In this document: positions 17,469 through 25,926 of the stretch, one piece after another
Layout of the letters: each line of letters opens with the position of its first letter
Position numbering within the stretch: position 1 is the stretch's first letter
Program-made: the position numbers and the translations under genes
Assembly (NCBI GenBank): GCA_031255415.1
Contig: JAIRSO010000066.1
Location: 24,163-88,162 of the forward strand
From: Oscillospiraceae bacterium
GTDB lineage: Bacteria; Bacillota; Clostridia; Christensenellales; Aristaeellaceae
DNA: 64,000 nucleotides
Direction of reading: 5' to 3'
Notes under the pieces: model-generated
Told to the model about the DNA's origin: nothing
The model's database searches: none
Seen by the model: only the letters and a program-made list of their open reading frames with translations

Positions 17469-17684
17469 GCGCGGCGCGGCTCCTTAGACGATCATTCTGA
17501 TTGGATAGTAGCATAGATTGCCTCGCGGCGCAATATGCCAAGGCGCGCGGCTGTTGGATTGAGCCGCCGTACGGATCGCCGCAAGCGAGGATATACCGGG
17601 TCTCGTTCTGGAGTACGGCTGCATTGACGCGCTGATGGAACACCCGCGCTCTACCGCGCCTGAACCGCTCGCGCTAAACTGCTC

Positions 17685-17713
17685 TTGACTCCGTTGCCGA
17701 AACATAGTATACT
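17685..17713 (+). promoter_or_regulatory. Promoter of the L21-Prp-L27 operon
   Basis: TTGACT (17685-17690), a 17-bp spacer and TATACT (17708-17713) form a strong housekeeping promoter. The 216 bp between the methyltransferase start and this promoter show nothing I can assign. Confidence 0.85.
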
Positions 17714-17719
17714 ACATCG

Positions 17720-17811
17720 GATACCGCCCGGGCAGGGCTTTGAAGGCGCGCGTCCGCGCCGCCCGAGCCGGCGAGTTTGGACGTTCGCGTCCATATTTTA
17801 GGAGGAATACC
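17720..17811 (+). promoter_or_regulatory. Structured 5' leader of rplU, possible L21 leader
   Basis: Two hairpins occupy the leader. One is closed by CGGGC/GCCCG (17729-17733 with 17761-17765), with an inner GGCGCG/CGCGCC. The other is GGACG/CGTCC around TTCG (17779-17792), just before the Shine-Dalgarno at 17800-17806. Position and size fit the L21 autoregulatory leader of Firmicutes, but I cannot confirm the consensus. Confidence 0.4.
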
Positions 17812-18120
17812 TTGTACGCAGTCATAGCAACCGGCGGTAAGCAGTACCGCGTCCAGGAAGGCGATACCGTCTATGTGGAGAAGATCGACCAGGAGTCCGG
17901 ATCGTCCGTCGTGTTCGACGCGCTGATGATCGGTGGCGATGGCGGAACCGTCGTCGGTTCGCCGACCGTTCCCGGCGCGAAGGTCGAGGCGACGCTTGTC
18001 GGCCAGGTGAAGGGCGAAAAGATCATCGTCTATAAGTATAAGGCTAAAAAGAACTATCGGCGCAAACAAGGCCATCGCCAGCCGTATTCAAAGCTGGAGA
18101 TTAAATCCATCCTCGCATGA
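17812..18120 (+). CDS. rplU: Large ribosomal subunit protein bL21
   Basis: 102 residues from a TTG start at 17812, five bases after AGGAGGA; the family start [14 protein letters not shown] confirms it. The RNA-binding end [18 protein letters not shown] is intact. It binds 23S rRNA in the large subunit. Its stop overlaps the start of prp (ATGA), the standard rplU-prp-rpmA arrangement of Firmicutes. The upstream open frame (to 17740) is leader RNA. Confidence 0.97.
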   Translation: MYAVIATGGKQYRVQEGDTVYVEKIDQESGSSVVFDALMIGGDGGTVVGSPTVPGAKVEATLVGQVKGEKIIVYKYKAKKNYRRKQGHRQPYSKLEIKSILA

Positions 18121-18515
18121 CGCAGGCGGTCGTATACGTCACGCGGCGGGATAGGATCACGGGATACTCGGTCGTGGGCCACGCGCAGAGCGAAAACACG
18201 GGCGGGGACGTCATCTGCGCCGCCGTTTCGGCGCTGGCTCAATCGACGGTTAACTCGCTCGCCGGAGTGGCCGGGGTGACCCCGCACGTGCTGCGCAAGC
18301 CCGGCATGCTCGTGGTGAGGATATCAAAAACGTCCGGCATGCGCTGGCACGACGCGCAGATAATATTAAGGTCGTGCACGCTCGGGCTTACGCGGTTGGC
18401 GGATCAGTTCCCGGCGTTCGTGCGGGTCCGGTGCAAACTGGACGAACCGGCGGCCTCCGGCATTAATAAAAGAAGGAAAGAGGCACGTTATGGCGGATTA
18501 CATAATCGACATTGA
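18117..18515 (+). CDS. prp: Ribosomal-processing cysteine protease Prp
   Basis: 132 residues. The catalytic His and Cys are in [20 protein letters not shown], the Prp signature. In Firmicutes, Prp removes the N-terminal extension of L27 before ribosome assembly, and the L27 encoded next has such an extension. Translation is coupled to rplU by an ATGA overlap. The C-terminus is longer than usual and overlaps rpmA by 26 nt in another frame; this tail ([10 protein letters not shown]) may be dispensable. Confidence 0.9.
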   Translation: MTQAVVYVTRRDRITGYSVVGHAQSENTGGDVICAAVSALAQSTVNSLAGVAGVTPHVLRKPGMLVVRISKTSGMRWHDAQIILRSCTLGLTRLADQFPAFVRVRCKLDEPAASGINKRRKEARYGGLHNRH

Positions 18516-18792
18516 CATTCAGTTATTTGCCCATAAAAAAGGCGTCGGCTCCTCGCGCAACGGCAGGGACAGCAATTCCAAACGCCTGGGCGTGAAGCGC
18601 GCCGACGGGCAATTCGTGCTGGCTGGGAATATCTTGGTTCGCCAGCGCGGCACGCATATCCATCCGGGGATCAACGTGGGAATCGGCAGCGACGACACGC
18701 TATTCGCGCGCGCGGACGGGGTCGTGAGATTCGCCAGGCTGGGCAAGTTCCGCAAGCAGGTAAGCATCCTGGAGGCCGCGCCGCGTGCGTAA
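18490..18792 (+). CDS. rpmA: Large ribosomal subunit protein bL27 with cleavable N-terminus
   Basis: 100 residues. The mature start [16 protein letters not shown] is preceded by a 13-residue extension ending IDIQLF, so cleavage is predicted between F13 and A14, as with Staphylococcus Prp substrates. After cleavage the N-terminus reaches the peptidyl-transferase centre. GAAGG and AAAGAGG precede the ATG, inside the 3' end of prp. The obg gene, which usually follows rpmA, is elsewhere in the window (53.2 kb). Confidence 0.96.
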   Translation: MADYIIDIDIQLFAHKKGVGSSRNGRDSNSKRLGVKRADGQFVLAGNILVRQRGTHIHPGINVGIGSDDTLFARADGVVRFARLGKFRKQVSILEAAPRA

Positions 18793-18810
18793 GCCCGGCA
18801 GCGGTTCCGT

Positions 18811-19542
18811 TTGACCGGAACCATTGTAAACGTTCTGGCGATACTCGCGGGCGGCGGATTGGGTCTGTTGCTGCGCGGCGTGTCGCCGGAGCGGTTTCGC
18901 GTTACGATTATGCAGGCTCTGGCATTGGCGGTCATATTGATCGGCGTGCGGGGCGCGCTCAAGACCAACGATATCATGTGCGTTATAACGTGCTTGGTCG
19001 CGGGCGGGCTGATAGGCGAATCGCTTAGGATCGAATCGAGGCTGGAATCGCTGGGCGAGTCCGCGAGGCGATTGTTCGAGTGGATCGTGTCTATTCGATC
19101 GCCTAAAACGGACGGGTCTGCCGCGCCGCGCTCCGCTTTCGCGGAGGGATTCCTTACCGCGTCGCTGGTCTACTGCGTAGGCGCGATGGCGATAGTAGGC
19201 TCGCTGGAGGACGGCCTTTACGGAGCGGGCGCGACGCTGTTCGCTAAAGCCTCGCTGGACGGGGTGAGCGCGGTGTTCTTCGCGTCTACGCTGGGGCCGG
19301 GGGTGCTGCTGTCGGCTCTGCCCGTGTTCGCGTATCAAGGCGCGATAACGCTGCTGGCGCGGGTGGTCGCGCCGCTGCTCTCGGACGCGGTGATGGCGGA
19401 GACCTCCGCCGTCGGCGGGCTGCTGATAGTGGGGATCGGTATAAACCTGCTGGGCATAGCGAAGATAAGGGTGGGCAATCTATTGCCCGCCGCGCTGCTG
19501 CCCATGGCGTACCTGCCTATCGCCGGTTTGTTCGCGCGCTAA
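18811..19542 (+). CDS. DUF554 family membrane protein
   Basis: 243 residues with about six to seven hydrophobic segments. The opening TGTIVNVLAILAGGGLGLLL and the later VGAMAIVGSLEDG are DUF554 (YdfK/YqgA) hallmarks. The family is thought to be a transporter or channel; substrate unknown. The TTG start at 18811 lies 18 bp after rpmA with only a poor Shine-Dalgarno, so expression is probably by readthrough from the ribosomal operon. Confidence 0.85.
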   Translation: MTGTIVNVLAILAGGGLGLLLRGVSPERFRVTIMQALALAVILIGVRGALKTNDIMCVITCLVAGGLIGESLRIESRLESLGESARRLFEWIVSIRSPKTDGSAAPRSAFAEGFLTASLVYCVGAMAIVGSLEDGLYGAGATLFAKASLDGVSAVFFASTLGPGVLLSALPVFAYQGAITLLARVVAPLLSDAVMAETSAVGGLLIVGIGINLLGIAKIRVGNLLPAALLPMAYLPIAGLFAR

Positions 19543-19551
19543 CGATTTTGC

Positions 19552-19580
19552 TTTACAATCGGTTCGGAATGGGGTATAAT
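19552..19580 (+). promoter_or_regulatory. Promoter of the zinc-ribbon gene
   Basis: TTTACA (19552-19557), 17-bp spacer and a perfect TATAAT (19575-19580). Transcription would start near 19587, giving a 5' leader of about 120 nt. Confidence 0.8.
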
Positions 19581-19586
19581 ATTATC

Positions 19587-19708
19587 GTGGGCCCACTGTG
19601 GAACAGCCTCTACGATCCTCCCAGGTCTTTGGTGCAATGCCGGTGATCAGGAGCGTTGGGTTGGTGATCATCGGTATGGGTGCCAAATAGATTTATGGAG
19701 GATCACAC
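19587..19708 (+). promoter_or_regulatory. Structured leader with anti-Shine-Dalgarno, upstream of zinc-ribbon gene
   Basis: A 13-bp stem (19637-19649 with 19665-19677, two G-U pairs) encloses a 15-nt loop and is closed again by TTTGG (19628-19632) with CCAAA (19683-19687). Upstream, GATCCTCC (19614-19621) is exactly complementary to GGAGGATC (19697-19704), which contains the Shine-Dalgarno of the gene. When the hairpin forms, it brings these two segments close together, so the leader could block ribosome entry. There is no T-run, so control would be at translation. I do not recognise a known riboswitch class. Confidence 0.65.
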
Positions 19709-20002
19709 ATGTATCAAGACAAGACGCTGACATGCCGCGAGTGCGGCGCGGAGTTCGTTTTCTCCGGTTCCGAACAGGCTTTCTACGCTGAAAAGGGCTT
19801 TCAGAACGAGCCCGGACGCTGTCCCAGCTGCCGCGCGCTTCGCCGCAACGGCGGGAGCATGGGTCGCCCGGATCGCCAGATGTACGAAGTGGTTTGCGAT
19901 CAGTGCGGCGTGACGACGCAGGTGCCGTTCCAGCCGCGCGGGGATCGTCCGGTGCTGTGCCGCGAGTGCTTCGACCGCCAGCGCCAGATGAACCGCTATT
20001 GA
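19709..20002 (+). CDS. Small zinc-ribbon protein
   Basis: 97 residues with CxxC pairs in TCRECGAEF, RCPSCRAL, VCDQCGVTT and LCRECFDRQ, which suggests two treble-clef or ribbon sites. This fits the probable zinc-ribbon family (zf-trcl type) of Clostridia; the function is unknown. The short ORF has its own strong promoter, a structured leader with a masked Shine-Dalgarno, and its own terminator, so it is a monocistronic and probably regulated unit. A link to nucleic acid binding or zinc status is only a guess. Confidence 0.88.
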   Translation: MYQDKTLTCRECGAEFVFSGSEQAFYAEKGFQNEPGRCPSCRALRRNGGSMGRPDRQMYEVVCDQCGVTTQVPFQPRGDRPVLCRECFDRQRQMNRY

Positions 20003-20018
20003 TCGATAATTAAACGAT

Positions 20019-20049
20019 AAGGCCGCCGTCTGGCACGGCGGCCTTTTTA
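20019..20049 (+). terminator. Intrinsic terminator of the zinc-ribbon gene
   Basis: AAGGCCGCCGT pairs with ACGGCGGCCTT around a CTGGC loop, then TTTTAT. Perfect 11-bp stem. Confidence 0.92.
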
Positions 20050-20059
20050 TATGACGACG

Positions 20060-20383
20060 TCAGTTAGCCGCCGGGGATACCACGCTGTACGGCGCGAATC
20101 CCCTGAATAGCCGCCCGTTCACATCGCTTCCCTCGATGTACGCGAATATCTGCCCGCCGTTGTGTATCACGCCCAGCATCGTCGCCCTCGCGCCGTTGCG
20201 GTACCGCGCTATAACGGTGGAGGAGGTGGACTCCCGCGAGTACAGCGGCGCCGCGCCGGACTTGTCCGCGGTATCCACCACCGCGGCGTATGAGTCCGCG
20301 CGCGCGGCGCGGGTCGGACAGAGCAGTACCAATACGCATACCGCGAGTATCGCCGCCAGGATCGCGTCCAAGCCGCCGCGCAT
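20060..20383 (-). CDS. Small secreted or anchored SH3-like protein
   Basis: 107 residues. An N-terminal hydrophobic segment (DAILAAILAVCVLVLLC) is followed by Ala-rich processing-like residues. The rest resembles a bacterial SH3 domain: PLYSRESTSSTVIARYRNG then ATMLGV and QIFAYIEG. Such domains often bind cell wall or spore-coat partners. I chose the ATG at 20383, 6 nt after GGGAGGG; the ATG at 20389 abuts the Shine-Dalgarno. It converges on the zinc-ribbon gene and diverges from gpr. Confidence 0.7.
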   Translation of the reverse strand: MRGGLDAILAAILAVCVLVLLCPTRAARADSYAAVVDTADKSGAAPLYSRESTSSTVIARYRNGARATMLGVIHNGGQIFAYIEGSDVNGRLFRGFAPYSVVSPAAN

Positions 20384-20539
20384 ATCCATCCCTCCCGATC
20401 GATGCTAATTTCTTCCAATCGTTCCGGTTAATTAACGCGCGCGGAGGATAAATTCATTCAACGCGGGGTAAAATGCTTACGGTTCATAATGACGGAAACG
20501 GCGGGATAAGCGTTGATAGATACGCCAAGGAGCGCTCTT

Positions 20540-21469
20540 ATGAGTCGTATAAGAACCGATCTCGCGCTGGAATCCAGCGCGCTGCAGAACGCGTCGGGGG
20601 AGATCGCGGGCATAGCCATGCGCCAGCAGCAATACGGACAGGTGATGGAAACCGTCGTTGAGATTATCAACGAGCAAGGCGCGAAGATACTGGGTCGCGC
20701 GGTGGGGCGGTATGTGACGCTGGCGTGCGGCGCGCTGTCGGCGGACGAGGTGGAGCCGCGCGATATATTGGTGTCGCGGCTGCGCCAGACGATAACGTCC
20801 ATGATCCCAGACTGCGGCGACGTGCTGGTGATAGGGCTGGGCAACAGGAGGATCACCGCCGACTCGCTGGGGCCGAAGGTGATAGACCGGGTTATAGTTA
20901 CCCGGCATATGCGCGAACAAACGCCGCAGAACTTGAAAGGCCGCTTGCGGTCGGTCAGCGCGGTCGCGCCGGGCGTGCTGGGCGTGACGGGAGTGGAGAC
21001 TGCGGAGGTGGTTCGCGGCATCGTGGAGCATATCAATCCGTGCGCGGTGATCGCGATAGACGCGCTCGCCGCGCGCGAGACACAGCGTATCTGCACGACG
21101 GTGCAGATCGCGGATACAGGCATCGATCCAGGATCGGGGATAGGCAACCACCGCATGGCGCTTAATCGAGAGACGCTGGGCGTGCCGGTAGTGGCGCTGG
21201 GCGTGCCGATGGTGGTATACGCCGCGACGATCGCCAGGGACGCGCTGTCGTTGCTGGCGGGGGATTTGGGTTTTGATTGCGATAAGCACGCGCAGGCGCT
21301 GGACGCGCTGGTGCAGCGGGTAGTGGATGAGCAGTTGGGGGACATGGTGGTAACGCCGCGCGAGGTGGATGAACGCGTGGAGAACATAGCCGAGGCTGTC
21401 GCGCTAGGCATTAATAAGGCTCTTCAGCCCGATCTGCATGAGGACGAGATCCCGCTGCTGATGCATTAG
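20540..21469 (+). CDS. gpr: Germination protease GPR
   Basis: 309 residues of the M63 aspartyl-type spore protease that degrades small acid-soluble spore proteins during germination. The family start RTDLALES, the conserved VIGLGNRRITADSLGPKV and the block VIAIDALAAR are intact. The zymogen self-cleaves near its N-terminus. ATG at 20540 follows AAGGAG. It shows that the organism sporulates. spoIIP follows, as in Bacillus, but here a terminator separates the two genes. Confidence 0.95.
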   Translation: MSRIRTDLALESSALQNASGEIAGIAMRQQQYGQVMETVVEIINEQGAKILGRAVGRYVTLACGALSADEVEPRDILVSRLRQTITSMIPDCGDVLVIGLGNRRITADSLGPKVIDRVIVTRHMREQTPQNLKGRLRSVSAVAPGVLGVTGVETAEVVRGIVEHINPCAVIAIDALAARETQRICTTVQIADTGIDPGSGIGNHRMALNRETLGVPVVALGVPMVVYAATIARDALSLLAGDLGFDCDKHAQALDALVQRVVDEQLGDMVVTPREVDERVENIAEAVALGINKALQPDLHEDEIPLLMH

Positions 21470-21484
21470 CGGGGGAAGGGAGGA

Positions 21485-21523
21485 GCGCGCCTTTGCCGCG
21501 AAACGGCGCAGGCGCGTCCTTTT
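21485..21523 (+). terminator. Intrinsic terminator after gpr
   Basis: A 14-bp stem with one mismatch (21485-21498 with 21504-21517), 5-nt loop CGAAA, then CCTTTT. Confidence 0.75.
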
Positions 21524-21630
21524 CGGCAGCCGCTCGCCAATTTCAGGTCTAACCGCGGAGCGCCTCGCATATACTGATACATCATGCTGAGCGTTTATAT
21601 CGAACAACCGTCTTGCGGAAAGATTCATAT

Positions 21631-22674
21631 ATGAAACGCCGAAACTCCGATCCGCTCACACGCTGGGACGCTGTGCGCATACTCGCGGCTGCGGCGCTGT
21701 GCGTTGCGGCTGTGTTCGCGTTCCGCGACCAGGGAGGATTCTCTCCGGGCGCGATCCTTCCCGACTGGGGCTTGAACGGCGATCCAGCCGAGTCGGCAGC
21801 CGCCTCGGACGGCGCGTCCGGCTATCTATCGGAGGACATGACCGTATTGTCGGACGGCGCGTCCGTCGCGGAGCCTACGCCCTCGCCGCCCCCGTCCGTC
21901 AGGCTGAACCTGCTCGATCCGGAGGATAACGTCGCGCTGCAAGACCCGGCTGGCGAGCACTACGGTTCCGACTCGCCCGAGGCTAGCGAGGTCGTGCCGG
22001 AAAACGATCTGCGCATCGACACCATCATCCGCAAGCGCGAAGGCGCGCTTCGCGTGCTGATCTACCATACCCACACCGAGGAGGCTTACACGCCCACCCC
22101 GGACTACACCTACCGCACCCACGGCGAATGGCACACGCAGAATCTATCGTGCTCGATCGCGCGGGTGGGAGAGGAACTGGCGTTCATCCTATCGGAGGAA
22201 TACGGCTGGGAGGTCGCGCACGAAACGACCGACTTCGAGCCGCCCGACTTCGACACGGCTTACACCCGATCTCTGCAGGGAGTCGCCGCGTACGCCGAGC
22301 GCGGCGAGACGTTCGATCTATATATAGACATGCACCGCGACTCGTATTCAAACGGTTTCGCCAGCAATACGGTCTCCATCGGCGATATCGAGGCCGCGCG
22401 GCTGCGGCTGCTGGTCGGCAAGGGCGGCGATTTTTCCCAGAAACCCGACTGGGAGCGGAATCTCAGTCTCGCGCAGTCCGTCACCGACCGCCTGAACGCT
22501 ATCGCGCCCGATCTAGCCGCGCCCATCTATCTATCGCCGCGCAACCGTTACAATCAACACGTGTCCGTCAACGCGGTACTGATAGAGGTCGGCAACAACC
22601 GCAACACGATGGAGGAGGCGCTGGCGGTCATGCCGTTCCTAGCCGAGGCGCTCGACGCGGTGATGAGCGAATAA
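21631..22674 (+). CDS. spoIIP: Stage II sporulation protein P
   Basis: 347 residues. One N-terminal membrane helix (ILAAAALCVAAVFAF) is followed by a ~100-residue linker and the SpoIIP amidase/endopeptidase domain. Key motifs are LIYHTHTEEAY (zinc His and Glu), FDLYIDMHRDS and LIEVGNNRNTMEEA. With SpoIID and SpoIIM it thins septal peptidoglycan during engulfment. The ATG at 21631 follows a weak GGAAAG. CATATACT (21568-21575) resembles a sigma-E -10 sequence, but no clear -35 was found. The stop is only 3 bp from the stop of the convergent MATE gene. Confidence 0.94.
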   Translation: MKRRNSDPLTRWDAVRILAAAALCVAAVFAFRDQGGFSPGAILPDWGLNGDPAESAAASDGASGYLSEDMTVLSDGASVAEPTPSPPPSVRLNLLDPEDNVALQDPAGEHYGSDSPEASEVVPENDLRIDTIIRKREGALRVLIYHTHTEEAYTPTPDYTYRTHGEWHTQNLSCSIARVGEELAFILSEEYGWEVAHETTDFEPPDFDTAYTRSLQGVAAYAERGETFDLYIDMHRDSYSNGFASNTVSIGDIEAARLRLLVGKGGDFSQKPDWERNLSLAQSVTDRLNAIAPDLAAPIYLSPRNRYNQHVSVNAVLIEVGNNRNTMEEALAVMPFLAEALDAVMSE

Positions 22675-22677
22675 CGA

Positions 22678-24102
22678 TCACCCGGCGGTTGAAGCCCGCG
22701 CGCCGCGCTCGAGCCGCGTCAGCATGCTCCATTGCGTTAACATAAACGTTACGAAACAGGCCGTACTGCCCAGCACATCCGATATAGGCTCCGCGATGAA
22801 CACGCCGGATACGCCCAGCCCGATCCGGGGCAGCAGTAAGGCCATCGGTATCACAATCGCGCCCTTGCGCAGGAACGAGAAAAAGATAGAGTGCTTCGCC
22901 TTGCCCAGCGCGACGAAACCATTCTGGCCGACCATCTGCAGGCTGATGACGAAGAATAACGCGAAATACTGCCGCGCCGAGGCCACGCCCGCGGATATCA
23001 ATTCGGCGTCCTTATTGAACACGCGGATCAGCGCGGCGGGAGCGAACATGGTCGCCGCCCACGCGAGTGTGGTGTATGAGAAACATCCGATCATCAAGAA
23101 CCTCACCGCGCTCTTGACGCGTCCGTATTGTTTCGCGCCGTAGTTGAACCCTATCACGGGCGAGGCGGCCTGTCCGAACCCGGATATGGGCAGCATCACC
23201 GTCTGGCGTATCGAGTTGACCACCGTCATGACCCCGACGTATAGATCGCCGCCGAACAGCGCCAGGGTGCTGTTGAGCGTCAGCTGCACCGCGCTTTCGG
23301 TCAGCGACATAACGAAGTTGCTGAACCCCAGCGATAATATCCGCTTGATCACCGCCGCGTCCGGGCGCATGTCGCGAGGGTTGAGCCTTAGCGTGGTGCG
23401 TCCGCTCGTCAGGAAGCGCATAGCCCACGCCGCGCTGATATACTGGCTGATGACGCTGGCTAGCGCCGCGCCGCGCACGCCCATCCCGAACGCGAATATA
23501 AATAGCGGATCGAGAAGCGTGTTGAGCAGAGCGCCTATCGCGACGGTCAGCATGCCGATTTTCGCGAATCCCTGCATGTTGATGAACGGGTTCATGCCCA
23601 CCGCGACCATGACGGCAGGCGTGCCGATCAGGAATATCGATAAATAAGCGTCGGCATACGGCAGTGTGACGGCGCTCGCTCCGAACGCCGTGAGCACGGT
23701 TCGCTTAATACTGAAGAACAGCGCGGTGCAGATCACGCTGAATAACAGCAGCAGCGTGAACGAGTTGCACATGATCCGCCGCGCGCGGTGGAGGTTGCCA
23801 GCGCCGCGCTCTATCGCGGCCAGCGGCGCGCCTCCGTTTCCCGCCAGCACGGTGAACGCGTTTATCAGGGTAATGATGGGGAAGCATACGCCAAGCCCGG
23901 TCAGAGCGTCGCGACCCGATCCGGGTATGCGTCCGATGTACATCCGATCCACGATGTTATACAGCGCGTTGAGCGTCTGCGCGCATATCAGCGGGAACGC
24001 CATGCGCAGTATCGCGCGCGGTATACTGCCTTGAGAGAAATCGTTGGGATCTTTGCGCGGGGATTCTTCGGTAATGCCGGGTTCGTCTGGTTCTGTCCGC
24101 AT
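22678..24102 (-). CDS. MATE family efflux transporter
   Basis: 474 residues with about 12 membrane segments in two homologous halves. The start IPRAILRMAFPLICAQTLNALYNIVDRMYIG is typical of the MepA/NorM branch of Firmicutes (given here in parts: LNALYNIVDRMYIG). ISGFGQAASPVIGFNYGA marks the second half. It is a cation-coupled drug or metabolite exporter; substrate not predictable. ATG at 24102 follows GGAGGTGG. It lies 68 bp after mnmA and may be the last gene of that operon or a separate unit. Confidence 0.93.
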   Translation of the reverse strand: MRTEPDEPGITEESPRKDPNDFSQGSIPRAILRMAFPLICAQTLNALYNIVDRMYIGRIPGSGRDALTGLGVCFPIITLINAFTVLAGNGGAPLAAIERGAGNLHRARRIMCNSFTLLLLFSVICTALFFSIKRTVLTAFGASAVTLPYADAYLSIFLIGTPAVMVAVGMNPFINMQGFAKIGMLTVAIGALLNTLLDPLFIFAFGMGVRGAALASVISQYISAAWAMRFLTSGRTTLRLNPRDMRPDAAVIKRILSLGFSNFVMSLTESAVQLTLNSTLALFGGDLYVGVMTVVNSIRQTVMLPISGFGQAASPVIGFNYGAKQYGRVKSAVRFLMIGCFSYTTLAWAATMFAPAALIRVFNKDAELISAGVASARQYFALFFVISLQMVGQNGFVALGKAKHSIFFSFLRKGAIVIPMALLLPRIGLGVSGVFIAEPISDVLGSTACFVTFMLTQWSMLTRLERGARASTAG

Positions 24103-24155
24103 AGGCCACCTCCATTCATAATGCCTTGTCCGTTATTAACAGTATATATCCGCCG

Positions 24156-24190
24156 TCTATAACGCCTTATCTATAACGCCTTATCTATAA
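24156..24190. repeat. 2.5 copies of a 14-bp tandem repeat over the mnmA stop codon
   Basis: The unit TCTATAACGCCTTA occurs at 24156-24169 and 24170-24183, then TCTATAA at 24184-24190. On the minus strand it contains the mnmA end (GCG TTA TAG), so the stop region has been duplicated in tandem. Confidence 0.85.
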
Positions 24191-25253
24191 TGGCTCCGCC
24201 CAGGCACGTCTCGCCGTCGTAGAACACGACCGACTGGCCTGGCGTGAGCGCGCGCTGTTCTTTGTCCGCTTCCACCGTTAGGCCGTCCGGCTCGACTATG
24301 ACGCGCGCGGGCTGATCATCCTGCCTGTACCGGAATTTCGCGGTACAGCGGAATTCATTAGCCGGAGGCGTTCCATCGATCCATGCCGGATCGACGCACA
24401 GCGCCGCCCTTGAGTATAACTCCGGCGCGTCCGCTCCTTGCGATACCCACAATGTATTATCCTCAAGATCCTTGCCCACGACAAACCATCGCCCCGCGCG
24501 ATCGGACTTCCCGCCGCCGACGCCCAGCCCGCGACGCTGGCCTAGCGTATAGTACATTAATCCGTCGTGCCGCCCTACCGTTTCGCCCGTCGACCGGTCG
24601 CGGATCGAGCCGGGCCGCGCGGGCAGATAGTTTTGCAAAAATTCCTTGAACCGCCTCTCGCCGATGAAACAAACCCCCGTCGAGTCGCGCTTATCCGCGA
24701 CGGGCAAGCCCGCCTCCCTCGCGATGGATCGCACCTGGCTCTTTGTCATCCCTCCGACGGGAAACCGCGCGAACCGCAGCTGTTCGCGCTTGAGCATATA
24801 CAGGAAGTAGCTTTGATCCTTCAACGGATCGAGTCCGCGGAGCAATTCGCCGCGCTCGTTTGTCCGGCAGAAGTGTCCCGTCGCGAGCCCGCCGCCTCCC
24901 GCCTTCAGCGCGTACTCCAGGAAAACCTTGAACTTGATCTCCCGGTTGCACAGCACGTCCGGGTTGGGGGTGCGGCCTTTGCGGAACTCGTCCAGACAGA
25001 GCGCGAACACATTATCCCAGTATTGCCTCGCGAAATTTGCGCTGTAATACGGTATGCCGATACAGTCGCACGCCGCGCGCGCGTCCGCCCAGTCCTGATC
25101 GGACGCGCAATGCCCGTCGGGATCCCGCTCGTCCCAATTCTTCATGAATACGCCGGCGACCGGTATGCCCTCGCGGCGCAGTAACAAAGCCGCGACTGCG
25201 GAGTCCACCCCGCCCGATATCCCGACTATTATGGGTGGCGAGGGGTTAGACAC
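24171..25253 (-). CDS. mnmA: tRNA-specific 2-thiouridylase MnmA
   Basis: 360 residues. The PP-loop is VGISGGVDSAVAA. The two catalytic cysteines lie in NPDVLCNREIKF and DSTGVCFIGE. The central KSQVRSIAREAGL region is present. It thiolates U34 of the Lys, Glu and Gln tRNAs. The GTG start overlaps the upstream methylase gene by 8 nt, so translation is coupled to the restriction-modification genes. No cysteine desulfurase gene is adjacent. Confidence 0.95.
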   Translation of the reverse strand: MSNPSPPIIVGISGGVDSAVAALLLRREGIPVAGVFMKNWDERDPDGHCASDQDWADARAACDCIGIPYYSANFARQYWDNVFALCLDEFRKGRTPNPDVLCNREIKFKVFLEYALKAGGGGLATGHFCRTNERGELLRGLDPLKDQSYFLYMLKREQLRFARFPVGGMTKSQVRSIAREAGLPVADKRDSTGVCFIGERRFKEFLQNYLPARPGSIRDRSTGETVGRHDGLMYYTLGQRRGLGVGGGKSDRAGRWFVVGKDLEDNTLWVSQGADAPELYSRAALCVDPAWIDGTPPANEFRCTAKFRYRQDDQPARVIVEPDGLTVEADKEQRALTPGQSVVFYDGETCLGGAIIDKAL

Positions 25254-25926
25254 TTAACGTACCGCCTGGCGCGGCGTTAAGCTGGCTGATCGGCGCGCGT
25301 TTGCTCTGATAGGTCTTCCAATCGGGAGAGTAGTCCATATTAGCCTCGTTTCCCCATAGCGTCCAGTTGTCCCGAACGCCCCGCGCGAACAGCTCCAGAT
25401 ACGGCGCGCTGCTGCAATGCTCGATGATGCTGATCGCTTCGTCCTGCTTGCGGGAGTGCTCCCTCTTTTGGGAGCGCAGAAGGTTCACCTGCCTGCGTCC
25501 GGGAGCCAGCGTGCGCGCGTTGCGGCCTTTCACACCGAACAGCAGCAGCTCGGTCACGTTCCTGAAGTAGAAACCCACGCCGCGACCGTCCGGCTCGCCG
25601 TCTTTGCGGACCTTCTCCCACACCAGATTGGATTTGTAATTGAATCCCCATGCCCGCATCACTTCAAGAGCGTCGGGAAGCAGCGCGTTCGGCGCCCATA
25701 GGTACAGATGGCACGGATCGTCGGCCACTTCGGCGACCGGCAGCGCGATGATGTCCCGCAGATTCATTGTGGCGTATCTGTTCAAACGCCTGTGTTCCGG
25801 AGCCATCTTCCCCGTCCTGTTCTGAAACTGCCACGGGGGATCGGCGAGGATGGTTCTGAACCGCCGCCCGTCGCAGAACTTGATCAGGTCGTTTTCCAAA
25901 TGGTAGTTTGGATCGTGAGCGGACAT
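25246..25926 (-). CDS. MT-A70 family DNA adenine-N6 methyltransferase
   Basis: 226 residues. The catalytic motif ILADPPWQF is near residue 32. The MT-A70 blocks LYLWAPNALLPDALEVM, FNYKSNLVWEKV and the C-terminal YLELFARG are present. The ATG at 25926 follows GGGAGG and overlaps the stop of the upstream nuclease gene (TAATG). Together with that nuclease it probably forms a type II restriction-modification system, methylating adenine in the nuclease's site. The frame is open upstream of 25926, but only as antisense to the nuclease frame. The recognition sequence cannot be read from the sequence. Confidence 0.9.
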   Translation of the reverse strand: MSAHDPNYHLENDLIKFCDGRRFRTILADPPWQFQNRTGKMAPEHRRLNRYATMNLRDIIALPVAEVADDPCHLYLWAPNALLPDALEVMRAWGFNYKSNLVWEKVRKDGEPDGRGVGFYFRNVTELLLFGVKGRNARTLAPGRRQVNLLRSQKREHSRKQDEAISIIEHCSSAPYLELFARGVRDNWTLWGNEANMDYSPDWKTYQSKRAPISQLNAAPGGTLSV

